A stretch of DNA of 64,000 bases from JAKVBH01 sp049800955 (GCF_049800955.1 NZ_JBNAGA010000001.1:434001-498000), one strand, 5' to 3'. Shown: positions 1 through 9,187, counted from the stretch's first letter. Program-made: numbers and translations. Notes: generated by a model not told the origin, from the letters alone.

Positions 1-307
1 GCTGAAACCAATTGCCTGCCTTGTCCGGCCCGCGAAAGATCACATGCGCGCGCTGGCCCAGCATATCTCCGCACAATTCCTTCAGTCGCGTCTGGTACCG
101 CTCGGGCATCAGCGTGGAGGACAGGACGACCAAATCGAAATCCCGGTCCGCCTGATCGCGCAACGACGCCAGTGACATGGTTTCCATGAACGCGGCCCGC
201 GTATCGAGGCGCTCGGGATCAAAGAGCAGATCGGGATCCAGGCTGGCCCTGGAGCGCCAGCCGGATTGACCAAAAAACGAGTGCCGCATCATATAGATCA
301 TGTGCAT
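1..307 (-). CDS. Rhamnosyl transferase-family protein (N-terminal part, runs off the window)
   Basis: The open frame runs from an ATG at 307 to the window edge, giving 102 codons with no stop, so only the N-terminal part is visible. The readable part contains RHSFFGQSGW near the start, then FDPERLDTRAAFMETMSLASL and RDQADRDFDLVVLSS. This pattern of a Y/FxxxRLxxR block followed by SLxxQxDxDFxxxVL is what I know from the 'putative rhamnosyl transferase' family of alphaproteobacteria. An in-frame ATG at 328 has no ribosome site, while a GGAGG lies 9 bases before 307. The family is assigned by pattern memory only. It is divergent from the ETF-QO gene across about 290 bases. Confidence 0.55.
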   Translation of the reverse strand, partial: MHMIYMMRHSFFGQSGWRSRASLDPDLLFDPERLDTRAAFMETMSLASLRDQADRDFDLVVLSSTLMPERYQTRLKELCGDMLGQRAHVIFRGPDKAGNWFQ

Positions 308-598
308 GTCGGGGTGCCTCCACTTCATTTTTTGCAAAAACGTATCGATCTGGAAAAAGCACACCAACGGATTTCGCCCAATCCTGCCGCGTTAGTTGCA
401 AAGGGTGACATGCAGGACTCACTTGGCATCAGCGCGCGCAGGGGAACGGCGTTACCGCTATCGCCTGCCCGGGAAGGCAGCACAGACCGGTTCAGGCGAC
501 GCTTTGTGCTGTTTTGACGCGGCGGCTTGATTGACCTGCGCGCTAACTTTCGGCAATCAGACGCGAACCTTGTTGCGCCAATTCGGGAAGGACCAGCG

Positions 599-2248
599 AT
601 GAGCGAGATCGAACGCGAGGCGATGGAATATGATGTTGTGATCGTGGGGGCGGGGCCTGCGGGCCTGTCGGCTGCGATCCGTCTCAAACAACTGGATGCC
701 GACCTGAATGTGGTCGTGCTCGAAAAAGGCTCGGAAGTAGGCGCGCATATCCTTTCAGGCGCGGTGCTTGATCCTTGCGGGCTCGACGCGCTGATCCCCG
801 ATTGGAAGGAAAAAGGCGCGCCGCTGACGGTTCCTGTGAAGGATGACAATTTCTTCATGCTGGGCGAGGCGGGTGCCATGCGCATCCCCAATTTTCCCAT
901 GCCCAAACTGATGAGCAACCATGGCAACTACATTGTCTCCATGGGGAACGTCTGCCGTTGGATGGCGGAGCAGGCGGAAGAGCTTGGCGTCGAGATCTTC
1001 CCCGGCATGGCCTGCTCTGAGCTCGTCTACGGCGAGAACGGCGAGGTCAAAGGCGTTGTGGCAGGTGTGTTCGGGCTGGAAGCGGATGGCTCTTACGGGC
1101 CAGATACCGAGCCGGGCATGGAGCTGCATGGCAAGTATGTGTTCCTCTCCGAGGGCGTGCGCGGCTCGCTCGCCAAGGAAGTGATTGCAAAGTACGACCT
1201 GCAAGCCGGGAAAGAGCCGCAGAAATTCGGGCTCGGCATGAAGGAGATCTGGGAGATTGACCCCGAGAAGCACCGCGAAGGCTCCGTAACCCACACGATG
1301 GGTTGGCCGCTGGGCTCCAATGCGGGCGGCGGGTCGTTCATCTATCACCTTGATAACAATCAGGTCTACGTGGGCTTTGTGGTGCACCTAAACTACGAGA
1401 ACCCGCATCTTTATCCCTATATGGAGTTCCAGCGCTTCAAGCATCATCCGATGGTGGCCGAGCTTCTCAAGGGCGGCAAACGCGTGGCGTATGGCGCGCG
1501 GGCGATCTCTGAGGGCGGCTATCAATCTATGCCCAAGATGGTCGCGCCCGGTGTGGCGCTTCTGGGATGCTCGGTGGGCATGGTCAATGTCCCGCGCATC
1601 AAGGGCAACCACAACGCGATGCTCTCGGGCAAGGCCGCTGCAGAAGCCGCGTTTGACGCGATCAAGGCGGATCGCGCTGGCGATGAGCTCACAGACTATG
1701 AGGCGGAAGTGCGCGAAGGCGCGATCGGCAAGGACCTCAAGAAGGTGCGGAATGTGAAGCCGCTCTGGTCCAAATATGGTCTTGTGGCGTCTCTCATGGC
1801 TGGTGGCCTCGATATGTGGACCAATTCCTTCGGCTTTTCGCTCTTTGGCACAATCGGCCATGGCAAAAGCGACGCGGAGGCTACGGGCGAGGCGTCCAGG
1901 TTTGAGCCGATTGATTATCCCAAACCTGACGGTACCCTGTCCTTTGATCGGCTGACCAACGTCAGCTTCTCAGCCACAAATCACGAGGAAAGCCAGCCTG
2001 CGCATTTGCAGCTCAAGGATGCTTCCGTTCCGATTTCGATCAACCTGCCGAAATACGCGGAACCCGCGCAGCGCTATTGCCCTGCAGGCGTCTATGAGGT
2101 GGTGGAAGACGAGGGCAGCGATGCGCGCTTCGTCATCAACTTCCAGAATTGCGTGCATTGCAAAACCTGCGATATCAAGGATCCCAGCCAGAACATCACC
2201 TGGGTCACACCGCAGGGCGGCGATGGGCCGAACTACCCGAATATGTGA
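599..2248 (+). CDS. etfD: Electron transfer flavoprotein:ubiquinone oxidoreductase (ETF-QO)
   Basis: This 549-residue protein moves electrons from ETF, reduced by acyl-CoA and other dehydrogenases, to ubiquinone at the inner membrane. A Rossmann FAD motif (VGAGPAG, residues 16-22) opens the protein. The C-terminus carries the [4Fe-4S] ligands C494, C518, C521 and C524 in the CPAG...CVHCKTC pattern, and ends in the family's GGGPxYPxM-like tail. Length and domain order are those of the full family. The ATG at 599 was chosen over a TTG at 527 because AAGGA sits 6 bases upstream and the FAD motif then starts at the usual distance. A strong terminator follows the stop codon directly. Confidence 0.95.
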   Translation: MSEIEREAMEYDVVIVGAGPAGLSAAIRLKQLDADLNVVVLEKGSEVGAHILSGAVLDPCGLDALIPDWKEKGAPLTVPVKDDNFFMLGEAGAMRIPNFPMPKLMSNHGNYIVSMGNVCRWMAEQAEELGVEIFPGMACSELVYGENGEVKGVVAGVFGLEADGSYGPDTEPGMELHGKYVFLSEGVRGSLAKEVIAKYDLQAGKEPQKFGLGMKEIWEIDPEKHREGSVTHTMGWPLGSNAGGGSFIYHLDNNQVYVGFVVHLNYENPHLYPYMEFQRFKHHPMVAELLKGGKRVAYGARAISEGGYQSMPKMVAPGVALLGCSVGMVNVPRIKGNHNAMLSGKAAAEAAFDAIKADRAGDELTDYEAEVREGAIGKDLKKVRNVKPLWSKYGLVASLMAGGLDMWTNSFGFSLFGTIGHGKSDAEATGEASRFEPIDYPKPDGTLSFDRLTNVSFSATNHEESQPAHLQLKDASVPISINLPKYAEPAQRYCPAGVYEVVEDEGSDARFVINFQNCVHCKTCDIKDPSQNITWVTPQGGDGPNYPNM

Positions 2249-2250
2249 GG

Positions 2251-2279
2251 AAAAAGGGCGCTCCGGCGCCCTTTTTTCT
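2251..2279 (+). terminator. Rho-independent terminator after the ETF-QO gene
   Basis: GGGCGC (2256-2261) pairs with GCGCCC (2266-2271) around a four-base TCCG loop and is followed directly by six T. An A-run precedes the stem. It lies two bases after the ETF-QO stop codon. Confidence 0.9.
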
Positions 2280-2408
2280 TGACCGCGCGCGGGTTGGGGG
2301 CACGTCAAGGGTCACGACTTGGTGAACATGTGATCAGCAAAATGTTGCCCGTGCAGGCCCAAGTCGCTAGCGTGCAGGAAACCACAACGGAGACCCTTGT
2401 TGCCCCGC

Positions 2409-4121
2409 ATGATTTTTCGCCCTGTCGCCGCTTTTGCCCCGATCCTGGGCCTGATCCTCAGCCTGACCACACCGCCCGCAAGCGCGGGCGTGTCCGGACC
2501 TTATCTCGCTGCGCGCCACGCCAGTTTCAACACGGATTTTCGCTCCGCTGTGCGCTATTACGAGCTGGCCTTCGCGGAGGACCGCAGCAGCGCGCCTTTG
2601 ATGGAAGCCGTGACCGCATCGCACATGTCGCTGGGCGGTTTTGAGCGCGCGGGCCTGTTTGCCGATGAGCTGATCAAGAAAGGTTTTGAAAGCCAGGTCG
2701 CCCACATGGCGCGCATGGCCGTGGCCGCGAGGGACGAAGAATTTGACCTGCTGATCGAGCGTTTGGAAGCGGGTGAAGATGTCGGTCCGTTGGTCGATGG
2801 ATTGGCGCTTGGCTGGGCCGAATTGGGCCGGGGCGACATGACGGCCTCGTTGGCGGCCTTCGACGCGGTTGGCGAACAGCGCGGGTTGCGCGGGTTCGCC
2901 GATTACCACAAGGCTCTGGCCCTGGCCTCCGTGGGTGATTTCGAAAGCGCGGTTGCCCTGCTGGAAGGTGAGTTCGGAGCCGCGCAAGCCACGCGCCGCG
3001 CCGTGATGGCCCATGCCATGATACTTAGCCAGCTGGATCGCAATGACGATGCGGTTGCGCTCCTCAATGATATGTTCACCACGCGCCTCGACCCCGGATT
3101 GGCCGCTCTGCGGGATGCGCTCGAGGCAGGGGAGACCGTTCCGTTCACGACGATCACAAGCCCACGAGATGGCATGGCCGAGGTGTTCTATACCATTGCC
3201 ATCGCGCTCGAGGGTGAAGCGGCGAATGACTACACGCTGCTTTATACGCGCGTCGCGGAGTTCCTACGCGAGGATCATGTCGATGCCATCCTGCTGTCCG
3301 CAAGGCTGCTGGAACAACTCGACGAGTTCGAGCTGGCCACGGAAGCCTATGAACACGTCCCGCTCGATCATCCCGCCTACCACGCCGCGGCCATGGGGCG
3401 CGCGGCCGCGATGCGCGAGGGGGGCGATGTCGAGGGCGCCATTCTGGCCTTGCGTACGCTGGCCGCCTCCCACGAGGGTTTGCCGACGGTGCACACAACG
3501 CTGGGCGATATCCTGCGGCAGGAGAAGCGTTTCGAGGAGGCCGTCGAGGCGTATGACCGGTCCATCGAGATCTATGGAACGCCCGCGAGCCGTGGACAAT
3601 GGTTCGTCTATTTTGCCCGGGCCATCAGCCATGAGCGGCTGGACAACTGGCCGCTGGCTGAAGCGGATTTCCGCAAGGCACTGGAGCTGAACCCCGACCA
3701 GCCGCAGGTGCTGAATTACCTTGGCTATTCACTCGTCGAGAAAAAGATCAAGCTGGATGAAGCGCTGGACATGATTGAACGCGCGGTCGCCGCGCGGCCC
3801 GACAGTGGGTATATCGTGGACAGTCTCGGCTGGGTGCTGTTCCGGTTGGGCCGCTATGAAGAGGCCGTGCCACATATGGAGCGCGCCACAGAACTCATGC
3901 CGATTGACCCGGTCGTCAACGATCATCTGGGCGATGTCTACTGGGCCGTGGGCCGCAAGCTTGAGGCCCGTTTCCAGTGGAACCGCGCTTTGAGTTTCAT
4001 TGACCGTGACGATCATGGTGAGGCTGATCCCGAGCGTATTCGCCGCAAACTTGAGGTTGGGCTTGATCAGGTTCTGGCGGAAGATGGCCTGCCACCATTG
4101 CAAGTGGCCAATTCCGAGTGA
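2409..4121 (+). CDS. Exported tetratricopeptide-repeat protein
   Basis: This 570-residue protein begins with a Sec signal (MIFRPVAAF, a hydrophobic core, then the cleavage site ASA|G), so it is probably periplasmic or envelope-associated. The rest is helical repeats; the clearest TPR units are in the C-terminal half (for example LNYLGYSLVEKK, IVDSLGWVLFRLGRYEEAVP and VNDHLGDVYWAVGRKLEA). Such proteins are scaffolds; no enzymatic motif is visible. TTG codons at 2397 and 2400 could also start it, and a GGAGA fits the TTG at 2400 best, so the start is uncertain by up to four codons. The stop overlaps the ispE start (GTGA), so the two genes are probably translated together. The precise role is unknown. 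Confidence 0.8.
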   Translation: MIFRPVAAFAPILGLILSLTTPPASAGVSGPYLAARHASFNTDFRSAVRYYELAFAEDRSSAPLMEAVTASHMSLGGFERAGLFADELIKKGFESQVAHMARMAVAARDEEFDLLIERLEAGEDVGPLVDGLALGWAELGRGDMTASLAAFDAVGEQRGLRGFADYHKALALASVGDFESAVALLEGEFGAAQATRRAVMAHAMILSQLDRNDDAVALLNDMFTTRLDPGLAALRDALEAGETVPFTTITSPRDGMAEVFYTIAIALEGEAANDYTLLYTRVAEFLREDHVDAILLSARLLEQLDEFELATEAYEHVPLDHPAYHAAAMGRAAAMREGGDVEGAILALRTLAASHEGLPTVHTTLGDILRQEKRFEEAVEAYDRSIEIYGTPASRGQWFVYFARAISHERLDNWPLAEADFRKALELNPDQPQVLNYLGYSLVEKKIKLDEALDMIERAVAARPDSGYIVDSLGWVLFRLGRYEEAVPHMERATELMPIDPVVNDHLGDVYWAVGRKLEARFQWNRALSFIDRDDHGEADPERIRRKLEVGLDQVLAEDGLPPLQVANSE

Positions 4122-4927
4122 TCCCGACCATCCGGGTTGTGGCGCCAGCCAAGATCAATCTGGCGCTGCATGTGACGGGCAAGCGCGCAGATGGCTATCA
4201 TCTGCTCGATTCTCACGTGGTTTTTGCCCGGGACGCTCACGATACGCTCGAAGTTTGTCCCGCTCAGGACATGGAGCTGATCGTTGACGGCCCCTTTGCA
4301 GATGGCGTGCCCACGGATGCGCGCAATCTGTGTTGGCGCGCGGCTGAGGCGTTTGGCGCGCCCGTCTCGATCCGATTGACGAAAGCCTTGCCCCATGCCG
4401 CCGGGATTGGCGGGGGCTCCGCCGATGCGGCGGCGGTCTTGCGAGCGATGGAGGCGCTGTTTGAGCGTCGGTTTACAGGCGATGCTGCGCTACTGGGCGC
4501 GGACGTGCCGGTCTGCCTGCTGTCGCGCTCTGCGCGTATGTCCGGCATTGGTGAGATCGTGGCGCCTGTGAAGAGCGCTGAGTTTCATGCGGTTTTGGTC
4601 AATCCTGGCGTTGATGTGCCGACGCCCAATGTCTTCCGCGCGCTTGCGTCGCGGCAGAATGCGCCGCTGGCTGATCTGCCGGACGATGGTGTTGATTTGG
4701 CGTGGCTCAAGGCGCAGCGCAACGATTTGCAAGCGCCGGCCATGGCCTGCGCTCCGGTCATCGCGACATGTCTTGACGCGCTCAAGGATGCAGAGCTCGC
4801 GCGCATGTCAGGCTCAGGCGCAACCTGCTTTGGCCTGTATTCCGATGGCCCCGCGGCATCCGCCGCAGCAGAGCGCCTCCGGACGCGCCATCCAAACTGG
4901 TGGGTGACGGCGAGCGTGTTGCGGTAA
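4118..4927 (+). CDS. ispE: 4-diphosphocytidyl-2-C-methyl-D-erythritol kinase
   Basis: IspE is the ATP-dependent kinase of the non-mevalonate (MEP) isoprenoid pathway. The 269-residue protein has the N-terminal APAKINLALHVTGKRADGYH block (starting at residue 9) and the GHMP-kinase ATP loop PHAAGIGGGSADAA (residues 92-105), both diagnostic. A late SGSGATCF motif matches the third GHMP motif. The GTG start overlaps the stop of the TPR gene by four bases, indicating translational coupling. The convergent downstream gene is a polyprenyl diphosphate synthase, which uses products of the same isoprenoid pathway. Confidence 0.95.
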   Translation: MIPTIRVVAPAKINLALHVTGKRADGYHLLDSHVVFARDAHDTLEVCPAQDMELIVDGPFADGVPTDARNLCWRAAEAFGAPVSIRLTKALPHAAGIGGGSADAAAVLRAMEALFERRFTGDAALLGADVPVCLLSRSARMSGIGEIVAPVKSAEFHAVLVNPGVDVPTPNVFRALASRQNAPLADLPDDGVDLAWLKAQRNDLQAPAMACAPVIATCLDALKDAELARMSGSGATCFGLYSDGPAASAAAERLRTRHPNWWVTASVLR

Positions 4928-4938
4928 GGCCTGAGCGG

Positions 4939-5937
4939 TCAGTTCACGCGGGCCACAACGTAATCCGCGAGATCGTCTAGCATGGTGCGGATCGGATGAT
5001 CGGGCAGGGTGGCCAAGGCTGTGCGGGCCGTGTCGATCCAGCTGAGCGCTTCAAGGCGTGTGGCTTCCAGCGTGCCATGGGCATTGAGCAGGCGCAGGGC
5101 CTCCTCAAGATCGCCATCGCGCTGATCGCCTTTCTCTATCGTGCGCTGCCAGAAGGCGCGTTCGTCCGCGTCGGCCAGAGCGACGGCTTTGATCACGGGC
5201 AGCGTGAGTTTGCGTTCGCGGAAATCATCACCGATGTTCTTGCCGGTGGCGTCAGAGCCCCAGTAATCGAGCAGGTCGTCGACAATCTGGAAGGCAATGC
5301 CCAAGGCGTCGCCGTAGTCAAAGAGCGCTTGCACCTCCGCATCGGGGCGCCCGGCAATAACGCCGCCAACTTCGGTCGCAGCGGAGAACAGCGCCGCGGT
5401 TTTTCCGCGAACCACCTGCCGGTAGATGTCTTCTGTCGTGGCGAGGTTCTGGGCCGCCGTGAGTTGCAGGACCTCACCCTCGGCAATCGTGGCCGCTGCA
5501 TTGGACAGGATGTCCAGCACGCGCAGATTGCCTGTCTCGACCATCAACTGGAACGCGCGGGCAAAGAGATAGTCGCCCACAAGGACGGAGCTCTTGTTGT
5601 CCCACAGCAGATTGGCCGTCGGGCGCCCGCGGCGCTGTGCGCTTTCGTCCACAACGTCGTCATGCAGTAGGGTCGCTGTATGGATGAACTCCACGGTCGC
5701 GGCGAGCTTGATATGGTCATCACCCGCATAGCCACACATGCGCGCGCAAGCCAGCGTGAGCATGGGACGCAAGCGCTTGCCGCCCGCATCTACCAGATGC
5801 TTCGTCACCTCGGGAATTCTGGGCGCGTGCTCAGAGGCCATGCGCGCACCGATGAGCGTCCCGACGGCGTTCAAATCCTCCGACAGTTCGGTCGCCAAAC
5901 GGTCATGTGGTTTGGTCTGCGCGTGGTCCAATCCCAT
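4939..5937 (-). CDS. ispB: Long-chain all-trans polyprenyl diphosphate synthase (ubiquinone side chain)
   Basis: This 332-residue trans-isoprenyl diphosphate synthase adds isopentenyl units to an allylic diphosphate, most likely to make the ubiquinone tail. It has the GGKRLRP substrate-binding segment (residues 52-58), the first aspartate-rich motif DDVVD (93-97) and the second DDLLD (220-224). Both are the Mg-diphosphate sites of the family. Small residues rather than bulky aromatics precede the first motif, consistent with a long product, but chain length (C40 or C50) cannot be read reliably. The gene is divergent from the DUF2007 gene with about 50 bases between them. Confidence 0.9.
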   Translation of the reverse strand: MGLDHAQTKPHDRLATELSEDLNAVGTLIGARMASEHAPRIPEVTKHLVDAGGKRLRPMLTLACARMCGYAGDDHIKLAATVEFIHTATLLHDDVVDESAQRRGRPTANLLWDNKSSVLVGDYLFARAFQLMVETGNLRVLDILSNAAATIAEGEVLQLTAAQNLATTEDIYRQVVRGKTAALFSAATEVGGVIAGRPDAEVQALFDYGDALGIAFQIVDDLLDYWGSDATGKNIGDDFRERKLTLPVIKAVALADADERAFWQRTIEKGDQRDGDLEEALRLLNAHGTLEATRLEALSWIDTARTALATLPDHPIRTMLDDLADYVVARVN

Positions 5938-5989
5938 TCTCTTCCTCTATGCCCTCGACAGGCCCGTCTTTGATACTTAAGTCAGCCTT

Positions 5990-6205
5990 ATGGAAGAGCT
6001 TTTACGCACCAATGATATCACCGTCATCGCCTACGCGCGCGCGCTCCTCGCCGATGAGGATATAGAGTGCTTTGAGTTCGACGTAAACATGAGCGTCCTG
6101 GAAGGATCCATAGGTATTTTGCCGCGCCGTCTGATGGTGACGCGCCGGGATCTTTTCCGGGCTCGGGCGATCATGACGGAGCATGATATCGCGCTTGATG
6201 GGTGA
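5990..6205 (+). CDS. DUF2007-type small protein
   Basis: A 71-residue soluble protein. The pattern of an N-terminal helix with ALLADEDIECFEFD, followed by GILPRRLMV and a final RARAIMTEHDI, matches the DUF2007 'putative signal transducing protein' family. Its function is not established. It overlaps the following methyltransferase gene by about 20 bases, so the two are probably co-transcribed and coupled. No signal peptide or membrane segment is present. Confidence 0.8.
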   Translation: MEELLRTNDITVIAYARALLADEDIECFEFDVNMSVLEGSIGILPRRLMVTRRDLFRARAIMTEHDIALDG

Positions 6206-6947
6206 GACCACAGACAATGCCTTTTTGGGCGGCGCGCTGCAGCTTTTGCAGCCCGCGCGCGGCTATCGCGCAGGGCTCGATCCCGTGTTGCTCGCGGCGG
6301 CTTGTGCTCCGAAGCCCGGGGCGTCCGTGCTGGACCTTGGCTGCGGGGTCGGAACGGCGCTCTATTGTCTCGCGCGACGCGTGCCGGATCTGGAACTGAC
6401 GGGCGTGGAGCTGCAGCCTGGATTGGCGGAGCTCGCCCGCGAAAATGCCACACGAAATGGCCTGACGGCGCGCATTGAATGCGCCGATATCGCCGCACTT
6501 CCGGCGGAACTGCGCAATCGGAGCTTTGATTTGGTTCTCGCCAATCCGCCCTTTTTCGAGCGCGACAAGAGCACAGGTGCAAAAATCTTGAACCGCGAGA
6601 CAGGGCGGGGCGAAGCCCTTCCTCTCGCGGCATGGGTCGAGGTTGCGGCCAAACGCCTGAAGCCGGGCGGGCAAGCCGCGTTCATCCAGCGGATCGAGCG
6701 CCTGCCGAACCTTTTGCAGGCCTGTCAGGACCGGCTCGGCAGCGTCCAAGTGATTCCCTTGACCTCGCGCGAAAATCGCCCCCCAAAACTGGTCATTTTG
6801 CGGGCGCGTAAAGGCGGGCGGGCGCATTTTTTCATGTCGGCCCCGATTGTTCTACATCGCGGCTCGCAACACGTGGCGGATGAAGAAAGCTATACAGAAC
6901 AGGTCTCTGCCGTCTTGCGCGAAGGGGCAGCACTGAATGCAACTTAA
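6183..6947 (+). CDS. tRNA1(Val) (adenine-N6)-methyltransferase-like protein
   Basis: A 254-residue class I SAM-dependent methyltransferase. DLGCG (residues 51-55) is the SAM-binding loop, and NPPFF (121-125) is the N6-adenine/glutamine-type catalytic motif. With the N-terminal AFLGGALQLLQPARGYRAGLD pattern this resembles the TrmN6 (YfiC) group, which methylates A37 of tRNA-Val. The substrate is inferred from family resemblance. The start at 6183 lies inside the upstream gene; an ATG at 6198 is an equally good alternative, since neither has a clear ribosome site. Confidence 0.8.
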   Translation: MISRLMGETTDNAFLGGALQLLQPARGYRAGLDPVLLAAACAPKPGASVLDLGCGVGTALYCLARRVPDLELTGVELQPGLAELARENATRNGLTARIECADIAALPAELRNRSFDLVLANPPFFERDKSTGAKILNRETGRGEALPLAAWVEVAAKRLKPGGQAAFIQRIERLPNLLQACQDRLGSVQVIPLTSRENRPPKLVILRARKGGRAHFFMSAPIVLHRGSQHVADEESYTEQVSAVLREGAALNAT

Positions 6948-7042
6948 GCGTTAGTAAAAAACTCCGCATACATGTTGCAGGCGCAGCGTGACTTTTGCGC
7001 CCGGTTGTGCTTCCATTCAGGTCTCAACATAGGAGGAATGCC

Positions 7043-7207
7043 ATGAGCCTGAGTTCGCACCTTACGGAACTTAAGAAGAAACATGCACATCTGTCCGACG
7101 CCGTTGAAGAGGCGCAACGCGCCCCCGGCACAGACGATCTTCTTATTGCGGACCTCAAGAAACAGAAGCTCAAACTCAAGGAAGAAATTCACCGATTGTC
7201 GAGTTAG
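7043..7207 (+). CDS. YdcH/DUF465-family small protein
   Basis: A 54-residue, highly charged, helical protein (MSLSSHLTELKKKHAHLSD at the start, KKQKLKLKEEIHRL at the end). This is the DUF465 (YdcH) pattern of short coiled-coil proteins, whose function is unknown. The start is set by an AGGAGG six bases before the ATG at 7043. It stands alone between the methyltransferase gene and a convergent LysR gene, ending four bases before the LysR stop codon. Confidence 0.85.
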   Translation: MSLSSHLTELKKKHAHLSDAVEEAQRAPGTDDLLIADLKKQKLKLKEEIHRLSS

Positions 7208-7210
7208 GCA

Positions 7211-8143
7211 CTAGCTGAGGGCGGCGTCACGGAAACGTTCCGTGATCGTCGCCATCTCTGCCGCTTCGCTGCGGATCCAATGCAGAAAAGCGGACATATG
7301 GGGGCGGTTTTCCGCCCCTTTTTGATGCACGATCCGAAATGACGCCGCAGGTTTGAGCGCCTCCCGAAACGGCGCCACGAGCCAGCCCTCTTTCAACGCA
7401 CTTGCCGCCAGCGTGCTGCGTCCGAGAACCACGCCGCCGCCCGCCAAAGCGGCGTCAATCGCGTGATCGGCTTGCGAAAAGCGTGCGCCGCTTCTGCCCT
7501 CACGATCAATCCCGGTGAGGTCAAACCAGCGCGGCCAATCGCTGCGCGGTTTGAGAAAACTGATGGAATCATCATGCAGCAGGGGGGCTGCGCGCAAAGC
7601 GTCCAGCGTCCCATAATCCTGCGCCAAGGCAGGCGTCATCATTGGCGTGATATATTCGCTGCACAGCGGCTCATTGTGCAGCCCTTCGTCCTGTCCTTCG
7701 CCAAAGCGAATGGCCAGGTCAATTTCATCACGCCCAAAATCCATGATCCGCAGGCTGGCGATGAACCGCAGCTCGATGTCGGGATAACGCTGCGCAAAGG
7801 TAAACAGACGCGGGGCCAGCCATTTGGCCGTGAAGGCGGGGCCTGCCGTGACTGTCAGGCTCTTGTCGTCAAGTTGGCGGCGTGCGCTCCGCCAGGCTTG
7901 CCGGATTGCATCAAACCCGTCGCTCAGCCCGGGAGACAGGCTATGGCCCAATTCGGTGAGCGCCACGGCGCGATTGAGCCTGTGGAACAAGGGCTGACCC
8001 AGATGCTCTTCCAGGGACTTGATCTGAAAGGACAGCGCGGCGGGCGTGACGTTCAACTCGTCTGCGGCCTGGGCGAAAGAGAGGTGACGTGCGGCGGCTT
8101 CGAAAGCACGCAGGGCGGTGAGCGGCGGTAGGGCGTCAGACAT
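7211..8143 (-). CDS. LysR-family transcriptional regulator, GcvA type
   Basis: A 310-residue LysR protein. The N-terminal helix-turn-helix has PPLTALRAFEAAARHLSFA and AADELNVTPAALSFQIKSLE, the pattern of GcvA-like regulators. The remainder is a LysR substrate-binding domain. It is divergent from a 38-codon small gene across about 110 bases, so that gene is its most likely target besides itself. The intergenic region contains a repeated TGAAGT and an interrupted CTT-N5-AAG dyad (8158-8168) that could form the operator. The effector is unknown. Confidence 0.9.
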   Translation of the reverse strand: MSDALPPLTALRAFEAAARHLSFAQAADELNVTPAALSFQIKSLEEHLGQPLFHRLNRAVALTELGHSLSPGLSDGFDAIRQAWRSARRQLDDKSLTVTAGPAFTAKWLAPRLFTFAQRYPDIELRFIASLRIMDFGRDEIDLAIRFGEGQDEGLHNEPLCSEYITPMMTPALAQDYGTLDALRAAPLLHDDSISFLKPRSDWPRWFDLTGIDREGRSGARFSQADHAIDAALAGGGVVLGRSTLAASALKEGWLVAPFREALKPAASFRIVHQKGAENRPHMSAFLHWIRSEAAEMATITERFRDAALS

Positions 8144-8254
8144 TTCACTTAAGTACAGCTTGACTGAAGTTCTGTGAAGTCTCGTTTGTAAGAATTGTTT
8201 GCGGCGGACATATTGAGGTCAGTTCAAAGATGCTCAATTGAAAGGAGCCCCAAG

Positions 8255-8371
8255 ATGTTCGAAGCTCATACAGACGCCCGTACCCGTGACGCCATCCGCA
8301 ATGCCCATGATTTTCGTGGTCAAGCCCTGCTGCAGGGTCTGCGTTACATCTTTGGCGGCGCGCGCCGCTAA
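8255..8371 (+). CDS. Small uncharacterised protein (38 residues)
   Basis: A short gene encoding a basic 38-residue peptide that begins MFEAHTDART and ends LRYIFGGARR. Evidence that it is real: AAAGGAG lies seven bases before the ATG, a strong terminator follows within about 45 bases, and it is divergent from a LysR regulator. No domain, signal peptide or membrane segment is recognised. It may be a regulatory or stress peptide controlled by the neighbouring LysR protein, but that is only inferred from position. Confidence 0.6.
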   Translation: MFEAHTDARTRDAIRNAHDFRGQALLQGLRYIFGGARR

Positions 8372-8412
8372 GCCAGTTTCCGAGGGCCCGATGCGCACGG
8401 GGCTTGCGGAAT

Positions 8413-8443
8413 AAAAAAGGGCCAGCACGTCGCTGGCCCTTTT
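8413..8443. terminator. Bidirectional terminator between the small gene and phaB
   Basis: GGGCCAGC (8419-8426) pairs with GCTGGCCC (8432-8439) around a five-base loop. An A-run stands on the left and a T-run on the right, so it can end both the plus-strand small gene and the minus-strand phaA-phaB transcript. Confidence 0.85.
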
Positions 8444-8464
8444 GTCTTGCTTGGATATCGCAAC

Positions 8465-9187
8465 TCAGACGAAGAACTGTGCCCCGTTGGCAGAAATCGT
8501 CGAGCCGTTGATGAACCCGGAATCTTCACCGGCAAGGAAGCTCACACAGCGGGCGATTTCCTCGGGTTCGCCAAGGCGGCCCGCCGGAATGCCAGCGATG
8601 ATGCTGTCGCGCACCTTTTCAGGGATCGCCATGACCATTTCCGTCGCGATATAGCCCGGGCAGATCGCGTTGGCCGTGATGCCTGCGCGCGCGCCTTCTT
8701 GTGCCAGCGATTTTACGATGCCCAGGTCACCGGCTTTTGTGGCGGCGTAGTTCACTTGCGCGAACTGGCCCTTCTGGCCGTTGATCGAGGAGATGACAAT
8801 CACGCGGCCAAATTTGCGCTCACGCATGCCGGGCCAGACGGGGTGCACTGTGTTGAACACACCGGTCAGGTTTGTGTCGATGACTTGATGCCATTGCTCA
8901 GGTGTCATCTTGTGGAATGGGGCATCACGGGTGATGCCGGCGTTGGCCACAACGATGTCGATCGGGCCGAGATCAGCTTCGACCTGGGCGATGCCAGCTT
9001 TGGAGCTGTCGTAATCCGCGACATTCCATTTGTAGGTTTTGATGCCGGTCTCTTCAGTGAATTTCGCGGCAGCTTCGTCGTTGCCAGCGTATGTGGCCGC
9101 AACCGTGCAGCCATCGGCCTGAAGTTGCTTGGAAATGGCGGCGCCGATACCACGGGAGCCACCGGTTACAAGTGCGATGCGGGACAT
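8465..9187 (-). CDS. phaB: Acetoacetyl-CoA reductase
   Basis: PhaB reduces acetoacetyl-CoA to (R)-3-hydroxybutyryl-CoA, the monomer of polyhydroxybutyrate. The 240-residue short-chain dehydrogenase has the nucleotide loop TGGSRGIG (8-15), NAG (82-84) and the catalytic S134, Y147 and K151 at the expected spacings. It ends with the NGAQFF-type tail common in PhaB. The ATG at 9187 is preceded by GGAGGAGA; an in-frame ATG at 9202 would place that ribosome site inside the gene. It lies 67 bases downstream of phaA and is presumably co-transcribed with it. No polymerase (phaC) is in the window. Confidence 0.95.
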   Translation of the reverse strand: MSRIALVTGGSRGIGAAISKQLQADGCTVAATYAGNDEAAAKFTEETGIKTYKWNVADYDSSKAGIAQVEADLGPIDIVVANAGITRDAPFHKMTPEQWHQVIDTNLTGVFNTVHPVWPGMRERKFGRVIVISSINGQKGQFAQVNYAATKAGDLGIVKSLAQEGARAGITANAICPGYIATEMVMAIPEKVRDSIIAGIPAGRLGEPEEIARCVSFLAGEDSGFINGSTISANGAQFFV

